DNA of 11,176 nucleotides from Bacilli bacterium (GCA_022791215.1 JAAVYQ010000020.1:1-11176); one strand, 5' to 3'; counted from the first letter of the stretch, positions 1-6,887 are shown. A program made the numbers and translations. The notes: generated by a model from the sequence alone, not told the origin.

Positions 1-51
1 AAAAAAATACCACAATCATAAACAAAAGTCAAATAAAAAGACAAAAACATA

Positions 52-84
52 CAAAAAAACCTACATAAATAATATATGCAGGTT
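52..84 (-). terminator. Intrinsic terminator of the leftmost (- strand) gene
   Basis: Read on the - strand, arms at 84-75 and 67-58 form a 10-bp stem with one G-U pair around a 7-nt loop (74-68), and a U run follows (positions 59-53). It lies 15 bases past the stop of the - strand gene. The first 50 bases of the window beyond it are A-rich and show nothing recognisable. Confidence 0.8.
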
Positions 85-98
85 ATAAAGAATAAGAA

Positions 99-470
99 CT
101 AAATGCCTTTAGATTTTTGATTAGCTAATCTATTATCAATTTCTTCTTTAACTATTCTATGTTCATCAGTAGCTCTTAAAGTCAAATAAGCAGCTATACA
201 TGCCGCATCTTTTCTCTCATCATTACCTATAATAATTCCATCAGTGATGGAATTAAGTCTAGTCAAAAAGTTTTCTGCATTTCTATACATAAATGAGCAT
301 TGTTCAATCTCTTTAAAAATAACTGCCATTTTAGAATAATCCTCTACAGTAGAAAACTTAGAAGAATCAACTAACTCACTTTTAGCAGTGTTAAAATCTA
401 CGGCTTTTAATTTAAGATATTCTATAATATCTTGTTTAAGTTGCTCTAGTTCGTTAAAAAGCGTAATCAT
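99..470 (-). CDS. Hypothetical protein, 123 aa, family not recognised
   Basis: This is a soluble, mostly helical, charged protein with no signal peptide or membrane segment. It begins MITLFNELEQLKQD and ends with a basic tail. I recognise no domain and assign no function. The start is well supported: a strong GGGGAGGG ribosome site lies on the - strand at about 478-485, a suitable distance before the ATG, and a clean terminator follows the stop. The gene is divergent from the GH31 gene, with 117 bases between them. Its codon use is more T-ended (GAT, ATT, CTT) than the ATA- and AAC-rich genes on the + strand, which may reflect either its strand or a different origin. I am confident that it is a gene but not what it does. 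Confidence 0.8.
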   Translation of the reverse strand: MITLFNELEQLKQDIIEYLKLKAVDFNTAKSELVDSSKFSTVEDYSKMAVIFKEIEQCSFMYRNAENFLTRLNSITDGIIIGNDERKDAACIAAYLTLRATDEHRIVKEEIDNRLANQKSKGI

Positions 471-489
471 TTATAATCCCTCCCCATTA

Positions 490-503
490 TATAGTTTACT
501 ATA
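490..503. promoter_or_regulatory. Perfect inverted repeat in the divergent intergenic region
   Basis: TATAGT-TT-ACTATA is a perfect palindrome with a 2-base centre. It lies just upstream of the ribosome site of the - strand gene, where its -10 region would be expected. It could be an operator, or simply a promoter element that happens to be symmetric in AT-rich DNA. No regulator is identifiable. Confidence 0.3.
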
Positions 504-532
504 CAAATAATAAAAAATCAAATCATTTAATA

Positions 533-561
533 TTGTTAAAAAAAGTTATTTATGATAAGAT
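533..561 (+). promoter_or_regulatory. Candidate sigma-A promoter for the GH31 gene
   Basis: TTGTTA (533-538) and TAAGAT (556-561) are separated by exactly 17 bases, each matching 4 of 6 consensus positions. Transcription would start near 568, just ahead of the AAAGGGG ribosome site (574-580) of the gene starting at 588. The spacing is good, but weak matches are easily found in DNA this AT-rich. Confidence 0.45.
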
Positions 562-587
562 AGTAGATAGAATAAAGGGGCAAAAAT

Positions 588-3002
588 ATGAGTGATCTAA
601 GCGAGCATTTTAAAATTGATGTAACTACCTCACGACCTAGAGAAAATTGTGTATTCAAAGGCAACTACTATAGAATATCAGTACTCTCAGATGTTTTGTT
701 GCGCCTAGAATACAGTCCTACAGGAAAATTTAATGACTATCCAACATTATTCGCGCTCAATAGAAAATTTGAAACCGAGCCAAATTTCACTATAAAAGAA
801 GACGAAAAGTTTTTAAACATACAAAACAGTTACTTCATACTAGAATATGCAAAAGAAAAACCATTTGAAGCATCAAAATTAGTACCTGATGCTAACCTAA
901 GAATAAGTTTAAAAGAAACTGACAAAGTATGGTATTATGGACATCCAGAAGTAAGAAACTTTAAAGGATCGATTACAGGATTTGACAAAGACAAAAAAGG
1001 TTTAGTATTAGACAAAGGGTTATACGGAACAGATGGATTTGCAAGCATAAATGATACTGGACGACCTGTATTTGTAGCAGACGGATCTGTCAAAAAAAAT
1101 CCATCAGACGGAATAGACATTTACCTATTCATATACAGAAAAGACTTTGGACGTGCCCTACAAAGTTACTTTGAATTAACTGGATATCCAAGCTTACTAC
1201 CAAGATTTGCATTAGGAGTATGGTGGAACAAAGACGAACAATACAACGAAAACGACATAGAGAACATAATAACTAATTTCAAAAAGCACGAATTACCATT
1301 AAGTACTATACTGTTAGGAAACACATGGAAAAAAGAATCACAAAACGGAGAAACAGTCGCAAACTATGAATTTGATTCTGAAAAATATAAAAATCCTGAA
1401 GAATTAATAAAAAAACTACATGACGACAAAATATACTTTGGAGTAAAAATTAACACAGAAAACGGAATAAATCCAAAAGACAAAATATATCCAACAGCAA
1501 AAAAAATATTAAACTTAGACAAAGATGCAATAATACCTATAAACGTATATAACACTAAAATACTAAATGCATTTTATGAAGAAATAATAAATCCATTATT
1601 AGAAAAAGGAATAGACCTATTTTATATAGAAGATGACATGAAAGATAATATTGCTTCATTCATGTTGACACATTACACATACAAAAATTACGAAAGAAAA
1701 GAAACAAGGCGAGGGCTAATATTAACAAGAAATCCTGGAATAGCCGCGCATAGATATCCAGTATTATACTCAGGAGCGACGCAAGTAGGCTGGAAAGTAT
1801 TGAAGTATCTACCATTTTACAATTCAACATCAGCAAACATTGGATTAACATGGTGGAGTCATGACATAGGTGGATACAAAAACGGAACAGAAGATAGAGA
1901 ATTATATGCAAGATATGTACAACTAGGGACATACAGTCCAATATTTAGATTTGCCTCAAAAAGAGGCCACTACTACAAAAGAGAACCATGGAGATGGGAC
2001 ATAAAAACTGAAACGATAGTAAAAGACTACATGATAATGAGGCACAGGCTAATACCATACATATATACAGAAGCATACAAATATTCAAAATTAGGAAGTC
2101 CAATAATACAGCCATTATACTACAGATACCCAGAAACATATGATGAGCCATTATACAAAAACGAGTACTTCTTTGGATCAGAACTATTTGTCTCACCTAT
2201 AACAGATCCAAAAGACAAAGTTATGAACAGAGTAGTACAAAGAATATTCTTGCCAGAAGGAATGTGGTACGACTTTAAAACGGGTAAAAAATTTCCTGGT
2301 GGCAAAAGATACGTAACATTTTACAAAGATGAAGACTATCCAGTATATGCAAAAAGCGGATCAATAATACCACTTGCGATACTTGACGAAGAAAATCTAA
2401 ATGACGTACATCCTCCAAAAAAGATGGAAATACAAGTATTCCCAGGAAGAAGCAACTCATACAATCTATACGAAGACGATGGAGTATCGAACCTATACAA
2501 AGAAGGATATTATATAATAACTAACATAGACTACAACTATAGACAAAATAACTATACTCTAATAATAAGACCAGTCGACGGAAAAACAAGTATAATACCA
2601 GAAAAAAGAGACTACAAAATAAGATTTAGAAACACAAGAACTGCAGAATACGTAAAAGTAAACGTTGGAAGATTTGAAGTAGAGCATGAAGACTACACAG
2701 ACGAAACAGACTTTATAATAGAAATAAAAGATGTGCCAACAAACCAACAACTTACAATAAACTGTGGAGGAAAAGCAATTGAAATAGATGCAGTAAGACT
2801 AATAAACGAAGACATAGACGATATAATATCAGACTTGCAAATAGAAACAGTACTAAAAGAAGAAGTTGCCAAAATAATATTTAACGAAGAAATGACAATA
2901 CGTAAAAAAAGAATAGCAATAAGAAAACTAAGAGGAAAAGGCTTAAATGGTTTATTCATAAAGATGTTTTTAAAATTATTAGAATATATAAATGAAATAT
3001 AA
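588..3002 (+). CDS. Glycoside hydrolase family 31 (alpha-glucosidase-like) protein, probably with altered catalytic site
   Basis: At 804 aa this is the usual length for GH31. An N-terminal beta-sandwich (about 1-195) leads into a TIM barrel from about 205 (PRFALGVWWN). The family stretch with HRYP (388-391), SG (395-396) and the WWSHDIGGY motif (422-430) follows. The C-terminal beta domains include YEDDGVSNLYKEGYY (628-642), and a helical tail runs from about 735 to 804. No signal peptide is visible, so it should be cytoplasmic. GH31 enzymes cleave alpha-glucosides by a double-displacement mechanism. Here the acid/base Asp of the SGDT motif is Ala397, the nucleophile position aligns with Glu348 (next to Asp349), and the early Asp-containing strand reads LLGNTW (242-247). 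Active-site His425 and Asp426 remain. I infer a pseudoenzyme, a carbohydrate-binding protein or a changed mechanism. The ATG at 588 follows an AAAGGGG ribosome site. A hairpin follows the stop, so it appears monocistronic. Confidence 0.88.
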   Translation: MSDLSEHFKIDVTTSRPRENCVFKGNYYRISVLSDVLLRLEYSPTGKFNDYPTLFALNRKFETEPNFTIKEDEKFLNIQNSYFILEYAKEKPFEASKLVPDANLRISLKETDKVWYYGHPEVRNFKGSITGFDKDKKGLVLDKGLYGTDGFASINDTGRPVFVADGSVKKNPSDGIDIYLFIYRKDFGRALQSYFELTGYPSLLPRFALGVWWNKDEQYNENDIENIITNFKKHELPLSTILLGNTWKKESQNGETVANYEFDSEKYKNPEELIKKLHDDKIYFGVKINTENGINPKDKIYPTAKKILNLDKDAIIPINVYNTKILNAFYEEIINPLLEKGIDLFYIEDDMKDNIASFMLTHYTYKNYERKETRRGLILTRNPGIAAHRYPVLYSGATQVGWKVLKYLPFYNSTSANIGLTWWSHDIGGYKNGTEDRELYARYVQLGTYSPIFRFASKRGHYYKREPWRWDIKTETIVKDYMIMRHRLIPYIYTEAYKYSKLGSPIIQPLYYRYPETYDEPLYKNEYFFGSELFVSPITDPKDKVMNRVVQRIFLPEGMWYDFKTGKKFPGGKRYVTFYKDEDYPVYAKSGSIIPLAILDEENLNDVHPPKKMEIQVFPGRSNSYNLYEDDGVSNLYKEGYYIITNIDYNYRQNNYTLIIRPVDGKTSIIPEKRDYKIRFRNTRTAEYVKVNVGRFEVEHEDYTDETDFIIEIKDVPTNQQLTINCGGKAIEIDAVRLINEDIDDIISDLQIETVLKEEVAKIIFNEEMTIRKKRIAIRKLRGKGLNGLFIKMFLKLLEYINEI

Positions 3003-3036
3003 ACATAACTTAATCAATAGGTTATGTTTTACTTTT
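3001..3036 (+). terminator. Probable intrinsic terminator after the GH31 gene
   Basis: AAACATAAC (3001-3009) pairs perfectly with GTTATGTTT (3021-3029) around an 11-base loop, and the sequence continues TACTTTT. The stem is AT-rich and overlaps the stop codon, so termination may be only partial. Confidence 0.55.
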
Positions 3037-3212
3037 AATAAGAAACTGTAAATGATATAAAAAAACAAAAACATATTTTCATTCATTCTCTAAAGATAAT
3101 TATGAATAATTAATAAAATTAAAAAAAGACAAAAAGATAATAAAACTTAATACTATATAAAAATAAAACTAAAAAGTTTTCAAAAACTTCTTGAATTAGT
3201 ATAACAAAACTC
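3037..3212. other. Non-coding AT-rich spacer, nothing recognised
   Basis: This stretch lies between the GH31 terminator and the T-box promoter. It has no ORF with a ribosome site, no RNA gene and no repeat of note. A short palindrome (3174-3189, AAGTTTT-CA-AAAACTT) is present, but its 2-base loop and missing U run argue against a terminator. Confidence 0.6.
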
Positions 3213-3241
3213 TTGAACAAGAACAAAAAATTTAATATAAT
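3213..3241 (+). promoter_or_regulatory. Promoter of the T-box / leuS transcription unit
   Basis: TTGAAC (3213-3218) and a perfect TATAAT (3236-3241) are separated by 17 bases. Transcription would start near 3248, immediately before the first T-box helix, giving a leader of about 230 nt. This is the best sigma-A promoter in the window. Confidence 0.8.
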
Positions 3242-3248
3242 ACTAATA

Positions 3249-3460
3249 TAAGTTTTGAAGACAAAAGAGTAGTAATAATACGGACAATTTAAAGAGAGTT
3301 AGAGAAAGGTGAAAACTAACAATTAAAATATTATGAACTTGCTTTTAAAGAAACTTACGTAGAAAAGGCGATAACTTAAATAAGAAGCATAAATAACTTT
3401 ATGAATTAAGGTGGTACCGCTGACCGAAAGGTTAGTCCTTAAATCTAAAGTTTTTATTTT
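3249..3460 (+). promoter_or_regulatory. T-box leader (tRNA-Leu sensing, specifier CUU)
   Basis: The conserved T-box AGGTGGTACCGC lies at 3409-3420. Its UGGU bulge (3412-3415) can pair with the ACCA end of an uncharged tRNA-Leu. TTAAGG (3406-3411) pairs with CCTTAA (3437-3442) as antiterminator helix A1, and GCTGACC-GAAA-GGTTAGT forms A2. Stem I is recognisable: AAAAG (3263-3267) pairs with CTTTT (3342-3346). The distal part carries AGAGAG...GGTGAAAA, with GTTAG (3298-3302) pairing with CTAAC (3316-3320). The specifier loop reads GAA-CTT-G, so the codon at 3338-3340 is CUU (Leu), matching leuS downstream. In this family uncharged cognate tRNA favours the antiterminator and allows read-through. 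A separate competing terminator is not obvious here. Instead AACTTTA (3395-3401) pairs with TAAAGTT (3446-3452) below the antiterminator, and UUUAUUUU follows. Confidence 0.9.
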
Positions 3461-3477
3461 GAAAAAAAGAGGTAAAA

Positions 3478-3846
3478 ATGAAACAACAAATACTAATCGC
3501 ACTAGTTTATTTTACAATTGTATATCTAATAACATTTCTATTATATGCATTAATACTAAACAGAAAAAGAAAAAGTTACAAAGAAGGAAAAAAGCAAATG
3601 GAAATAAACTACTTAGTGAAAAAATTTAAACTAGACATGAAAAAAACAAACTATAAGACGTTAAAATGGAGTACGACATTCATAAATCCATTCATAATAT
3701 CAACAACATTTGTAGCAGTAATATCGATAGAATCATTTGTCCTGAGTTTACTACTAGGATTTATAATAATGATGTTACTAATATACTCAACATATGAAAT
3801 ATTAGGAAGAGCACTAAAAAAGAAAGAAGGAAAAAAAGATGTATAA
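3478..3846 (+). CDS. Small three-helix membrane protein co-transcribed with leuS, function unknown
   Basis: The 122-aa protein has one membrane helix at about 5-27. A strongly basic segment of about 36 aa (29-64, containing MEINYLVKKFKLD) follows, then two closely spaced helices at about 66-84 and 86-106, and a lysine-rich tail. The basic segments suggest that the middle and the C terminus face the cytoplasm. The ribosome site AGAGGT (3468-3473) lies just before the ATG. The gene sits between the T-box and leuS, and its end overlaps the leuS start by 8 bases, so it shares leucine-responsive control and probably translational coupling. I recall similar unnamed small proteins in other Firmicutes but know no function. 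The order one helix, charged linker, two helices resembles the DUF106/EMC3 branch of the Oxa1 superfamily. That is topology only and weak. Confidence 0.85.
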   Translation: MKQQILIALVYFTIVYLITFLLYALILNRKRKSYKEGKKQMEINYLVKKFKLDMKKTNYKTLKWSTTFINPFIISTTFVAVISIESFVLSLLLGFIIMMLLIYSTYEILGRALKKKEGKKDV

Positions 3847-6667
3847 CCAAAAAGAAATAGAAGAAAAATGGATTAAATATTGGGAAGAAAATGAAACATT
3901 CAAAACAAACATAAGAGACTTTAGTAAACCTAAATACTATGCACTAGACATGTTTCCATATCCAAGTGGAGTAGGATTACATGCAGGACATCCTGAAGGA
4001 TACACAGCAACAGACATAGTATGTAGAATGAAAAGGATGCAAGGATACAACGTATTACATCCAATGGGATTTGACTCATTTGGACTACCAGCAGAACAAT
4101 ATGCAATAAAAACCGGAAACCATCCTGGAAAATTCACTAACGATAACATACAAACATTTACAAAACAACTAAAAATGCTAGGATTTTCGTACGATTGGGA
4201 TTTATGTGTAAGCACATCAGACCCTAGTTACTACAAATGGACACAATGGATATTCAAAAATCTATACGAAGATGGACTTGCAAAAAACATAGAAATGCCT
4301 GTAAACTGGTGTGAAGAACTAGGCACAGTATTAGCAAACGACGAAGTAATAGATGGAAAAAGTGAACGTGGAGGATACCCAGTAATAAGAAAAAATATGA
4401 AACAATGGGTAATAGACATACCTAAATATGCGGAAAAATTACTAGAAGGACTAAACACAATAGACTGGCCAGAATCAACAAAAGAAATACAAAGAAATTG
4501 GATAGGCAAAAGCATAGGAGCAACTGTAAACTTCAAAGTAAAAAACACTGAAAATCAATTTACAGTATTTACGACAAGATGCGACACATTATACGGGGCA
4601 ACCTACTGTGTATTGGCACCTGAACATGAATTAGTAGACACAATCACAACAAAAGAACAAAAAGAACAAATACAAAAATACAAAGAAGAATGTGCCACAA
4701 AAAGCGAGTTAGAAAGAACTTTGGCAACAAAAGAAAAAACAGGAGTATTTACAGGAGCATATGCTATAAACCCAGTAAACAATAAAGAAATACCTATATG
4801 GATAAGTGACTATGTACTATCAACATATGGAACTGGAGCAATAATGGCTGTGCCAGCACATGACGAAAGAGACTATGAATTTGCTACAAAATATGGAATA
4901 GAAATAATTCCAGTAATCAAGCAAATAACAGGAGAAAAAAGAGAAAACGAAACAAAAAAGAGAAGCATAGTCGCAGTACTATATGACGAAACAAAAGACA
5001 AATACCTAACAATAAACTGGGGAGAACTAGGTGGAAGATTATTTATAGGTGGAACAATACAAGAACAAGAAACAGAAGAAGAATGTGCAAAAAGAGAAAT
5101 ACAAGAAGAAACAGGATACACTGATATAGAACTAGTAAACAAAATACTTCCAATAAACCATCATTACTATGCATACAACAAAGACAAAGCATACGAAATA
5201 GACTCAACAGGATTTCTATTCAAAATAAAAAGTTACGAAAAGAAAGAAACAAACCTAGACGAAGAAGAAAAAAATAAATTTGAAATTGAATGGGTAGATA
5301 AAACTACTATAGAAAAAGAAATAAAAGATGAATTACACATAACAACATTCAACAATGTCTTAAAACCAAAACCTTACACAGGCGATGGTAAAATGATAAA
5401 TTCCGAATTCTTAAATGGAATAACAAGCAAACAAGAAGGAATAGAAAAAATGTTAGCATACCTAGAAGAAAAGAAAATTGGAAGCAAAAAAATAAACTAT
5501 AAAATAAGAGAATGGATATTTGCAAGACAAAGATACTGGGGAGAACCTATACCGATCATTCACTTTGAAGATGGAGAGATGAAAGCGCTTAAAGACGAAG
5601 AATTACCACTTGTATTACCAGAATTAGAAGACTACTCACCTAACAAAGATGGAAGTAGCCCGCTAAACAAAGCAACAGAATGGGTAAACATAGAACAAGA
5701 TGGAAAAAAAGGAAAATTAGAAACATCAACCATGCCAGGAAGTGCTGGTTCATCATGGTATTACCTAAGATATATAGATCCACATAACGAAAAATGCTTA
5801 GGTGATTCTGAATTATTAAAACATTGGATGCCTGTAGACTTATATGTAGGCGGACCAGAACATGCAGTTGGACATCTACTATACTCTAGAATGTGGAATA
5901 GATACCTATACGATAAAGGAATAACACCAACAGAAGAACCATTCAAAAAACTAGTACACCAAGGAATGATATTGGGATCAAACGGAATAAAAATGGGAAA
6001 AAGATATCCAGAATACTCAGTAAATCCAAACGACATAGTAAACAAATATGGAGCAGACACACTAAGATTCTATGAAATGTTCATGGGACCATTAGAAGCT
6101 GACAAGCCATGGAATAATGATGGAGTAGAAGGAAGTAGAAAATTTTTAGACAGAGTATGGAGACTATATACAGAAGAAAACAAAATAACAGAAGAAACAA
6201 ACAAAAATCTAGAAAAAATCTATCATCAAACGGTGAAAAAAGTTACTGAAGATTATGAAACACTAAACTTTAACACAGCAATAAGTGCAATGATGATATT
6301 CATAAATGCTGTATATAAAGAAAACATATATCCAAAAGAATATGCAGAGAACTTTATCAAACTACTAAATCCAATCGCACCATTTATGACAGAAGAATTA
6401 TGGAATAAATTAGGACATAAAAACACTATTTCATACGAACCATGGCCAACATATGATGAAGAAAAGACAAAAGACAACTTAGCAAGCATAGCAGTACAAA
6501 TAAATGGAAAACTAAGAGGAACTATGGAAGTACCGATCAACACTGAAAAAGAAGAACTAATAAGATTAGCAAAAGAATTAGAAAACATAAATAAACACAT
6601 AATAGGAAAAGAAATAATAAAAGAAATAGTAGTTCCAAATAAAATAGTTAATTTAGTAATAAAATAG
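3839..6667 (+). CDS. leuS: Leucine--tRNA ligase (LeuRS) with an inserted Nudix domain
   Basis: LeuRS charges tRNA-Leu with leucine in the cytoplasm and edits mischarged products. Motifs appear in order. The HIGH-type motif is HAGH (48-51), within PYPSGVGLHAGHPEGY. The CP1 editing domain has TTRCDT (245-250) and GTGAIMAVPAHDERD (331-345). Next come REWIFARQRYWGEPIP (557-572), YVGGPEHAVGHLLYSR (669-684) and KMGKR (718-722) in the KMSKS position. The anticodon-binding domain follows, and the C-terminal domain contains INGKLRG (888-894). At 942 aa it is roughly 130 aa longer than a typical bacterial LeuRS. The surplus is a Nudix domain (about 374-509) between PVI (358-360) and YTGDG (513-517), segments normally separated by a short loop. 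The C-terminal part of the editing domain resumes cleanly. The gene overlaps the upstream membrane-protein gene by 8 bases, has AGAAGG 8 bases before the ATG, and ends at TAG followed by a terminator. Confidence 0.97.
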   Translation: MYNQKEIEEKWIKYWEENETFKTNIRDFSKPKYYALDMFPYPSGVGLHAGHPEGYTATDIVCRMKRMQGYNVLHPMGFDSFGLPAEQYAIKTGNHPGKFTNDNIQTFTKQLKMLGFSYDWDLCVSTSDPSYYKWTQWIFKNLYEDGLAKNIEMPVNWCEELGTVLANDEVIDGKSERGGYPVIRKNMKQWVIDIPKYAEKLLEGLNTIDWPESTKEIQRNWIGKSIGATVNFKVKNTENQFTVFTTRCDTLYGATYCVLAPEHELVDTITTKEQKEQIQKYKEECATKSELERTLATKEKTGVFTGAYAINPVNNKEIPIWISDYVLSTYGTGAIMAVPAHDERDYEFATKYGIEIIPVIKQITGEKRENETKKRSIVAVLYDETKDKYLTINWGELGGRLFIGGTIQEQETEEECAKREIQEETGYTDIELVNKILPINHHYYAYNKDKAYEIDSTGFLFKIKSYEKKETNLDEEEKNKFEIEWVDKTTIEKEIKDELHITTFNNVLKPKPYTGDGKMINSEFLNGITSKQEGIEKMLAYLEEKKIGSKKINYKIREWIFARQRYWGEPIPIIHFEDGEMKALKDEELPLVLPELEDYSPNKDGSSPLNKATEWVNIEQDGKKGKLETSTMPGSAGSSWYYLRYIDPHNEKCLGDSELLKHWMPVDLYVGGPEHAVGHLLYSRMWNRYLYDKGITPTEEPFKKLVHQGMILGSNGIKMGKRYPEYSVNPNDIVNKYGADTLRFYEMFMGPLEADKPWNNDGVEGSRKFLDRVWRLYTEENKITEETNKNLEKIYHQTVKKVTEDYETLNFNTAISAMMIFINAVYKENIYPKEYAENFIKLLNPIAPFMTEELWNKLGHKNTISYEPWPTYDEEKTKDNLASIAVQINGKLRGTMEVPINTEKEELIRLAKELENINKHIIGKEIIKEIVVPNKIVNLVIK
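4958..5365 (+). other. Nudix hydrolase domain inside leuS (LeuRS residues about 374-509)
   Basis: The Nudix box Gx5Ex7REUxEExGU is complete at residues 405-427 (bases 5051-5119): G405, E411, R419, E420, I421, E423, E424, G426, Y427. The preceding strand RSIVAVLYDETKDKYL and the later FEIEWVDKTTIEKEI are typical of Nudix hydrolases, so the whole fold is present and not just the motif. The metal-binding Glu residues are intact, so hydrolase activity is expected. The substrate cannot be read from sequence. The reading frame and base composition run through without a break. Confidence 0.92.
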
Positions 6668-6697
6668 AAGTTTGTAAAAAGCATACTTCTTTTTTTA
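6666..6697 (+). terminator. Intrinsic terminator after leuS
   Basis: AGAAGTTTG (6666-6674) pairs with CATACTTCT (6682-6690) with one T-T mismatch and a 7-base loop, and a run of eight T follows (6690-6697). The stem begins inside the leuS stop codon. Confidence 0.85.
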
Positions 6698-6723
6698 ATA
6701 GATAAATAAAAAATAAAAAAACA

Positions 6724-6770
6724 TTGACATTCCCCCAAGGTAATACATTAAATTAAAACATGAATGGAGG
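6724..6770 (+). promoter_or_regulatory. Isolated promoter-like element and Shine-Dalgarno with no gene
   Basis: A perfect TTGACA (6724-6729) is followed 19 bases later by TAAATT (6749-6754). The spacer holds an imperfect dyad (ATTCCCC / AAGGTAAT). A 19-base spacer with a central dyad is the layout used by MerR-family regulators. A strong GGAGGTG (6766-6772) follows, but no start codon lies at a usable distance. The next codons in one frame read KVYKI before running to a stop at 6862-6864. It may be the remnant of a lost gene. Confidence 0.35.
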
Positions 6771-6806
6771 TGCAAAAAGAAAAGTCTATAAAATATATTT
6801 AAAACA

Positions 6807-6815
6807 TGATATAAT
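6807..6815 (+). promoter_or_regulatory. Extended -10 promoter for the cse60 operon
   Basis: TGA-TATAAT (6807-6815) is a full extended -10 element. No good -35 is present, as is usual for this type. Transcription would begin near 6822, leaving a leader of about 65 nt before the Cse60 gene. I found no convincing sigma-E (sporulation) promoter in this region. Confidence 0.5.
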
Positions 6816-6887
6816 AAAAACACTAAAAAACATGAATTCGACAAGAAAGCACAAAAAAATATGATACCATAAAAACGGTGACATATA

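Noticed and set aside
3174..3189. Palindrome AAGTTTT-CA-AAAACTT as a terminator
   Set aside because: The loop is only 2 bases and no U run follows.
3411..3629. 72-codon + strand frame starting inside the T-box
   Set aside because: It begins within the conserved T-box element and overlaps the membrane-protein gene in another frame; it is not a plausible gene.
4900..5400. Assembly chimera or frameshift as the source of the Nudix segment
   Set aside because: The frame is continuous, base composition and codon use are the same on both sides, and the LeuRS sequence resumes at the expected point.
6253..6738. - strand open frame of 161 codons over the end of leuS
   Set aside because: It is a shadow of leuS running through the leuS terminator, with no ribosome site and no recognisable product.
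6760..6864. 34-codon frame starting at ATG 6760
   Set aside because: It has no upstream ribosome site, and the GGAGG lies inside the frame. The product is very basic and resembles no family.
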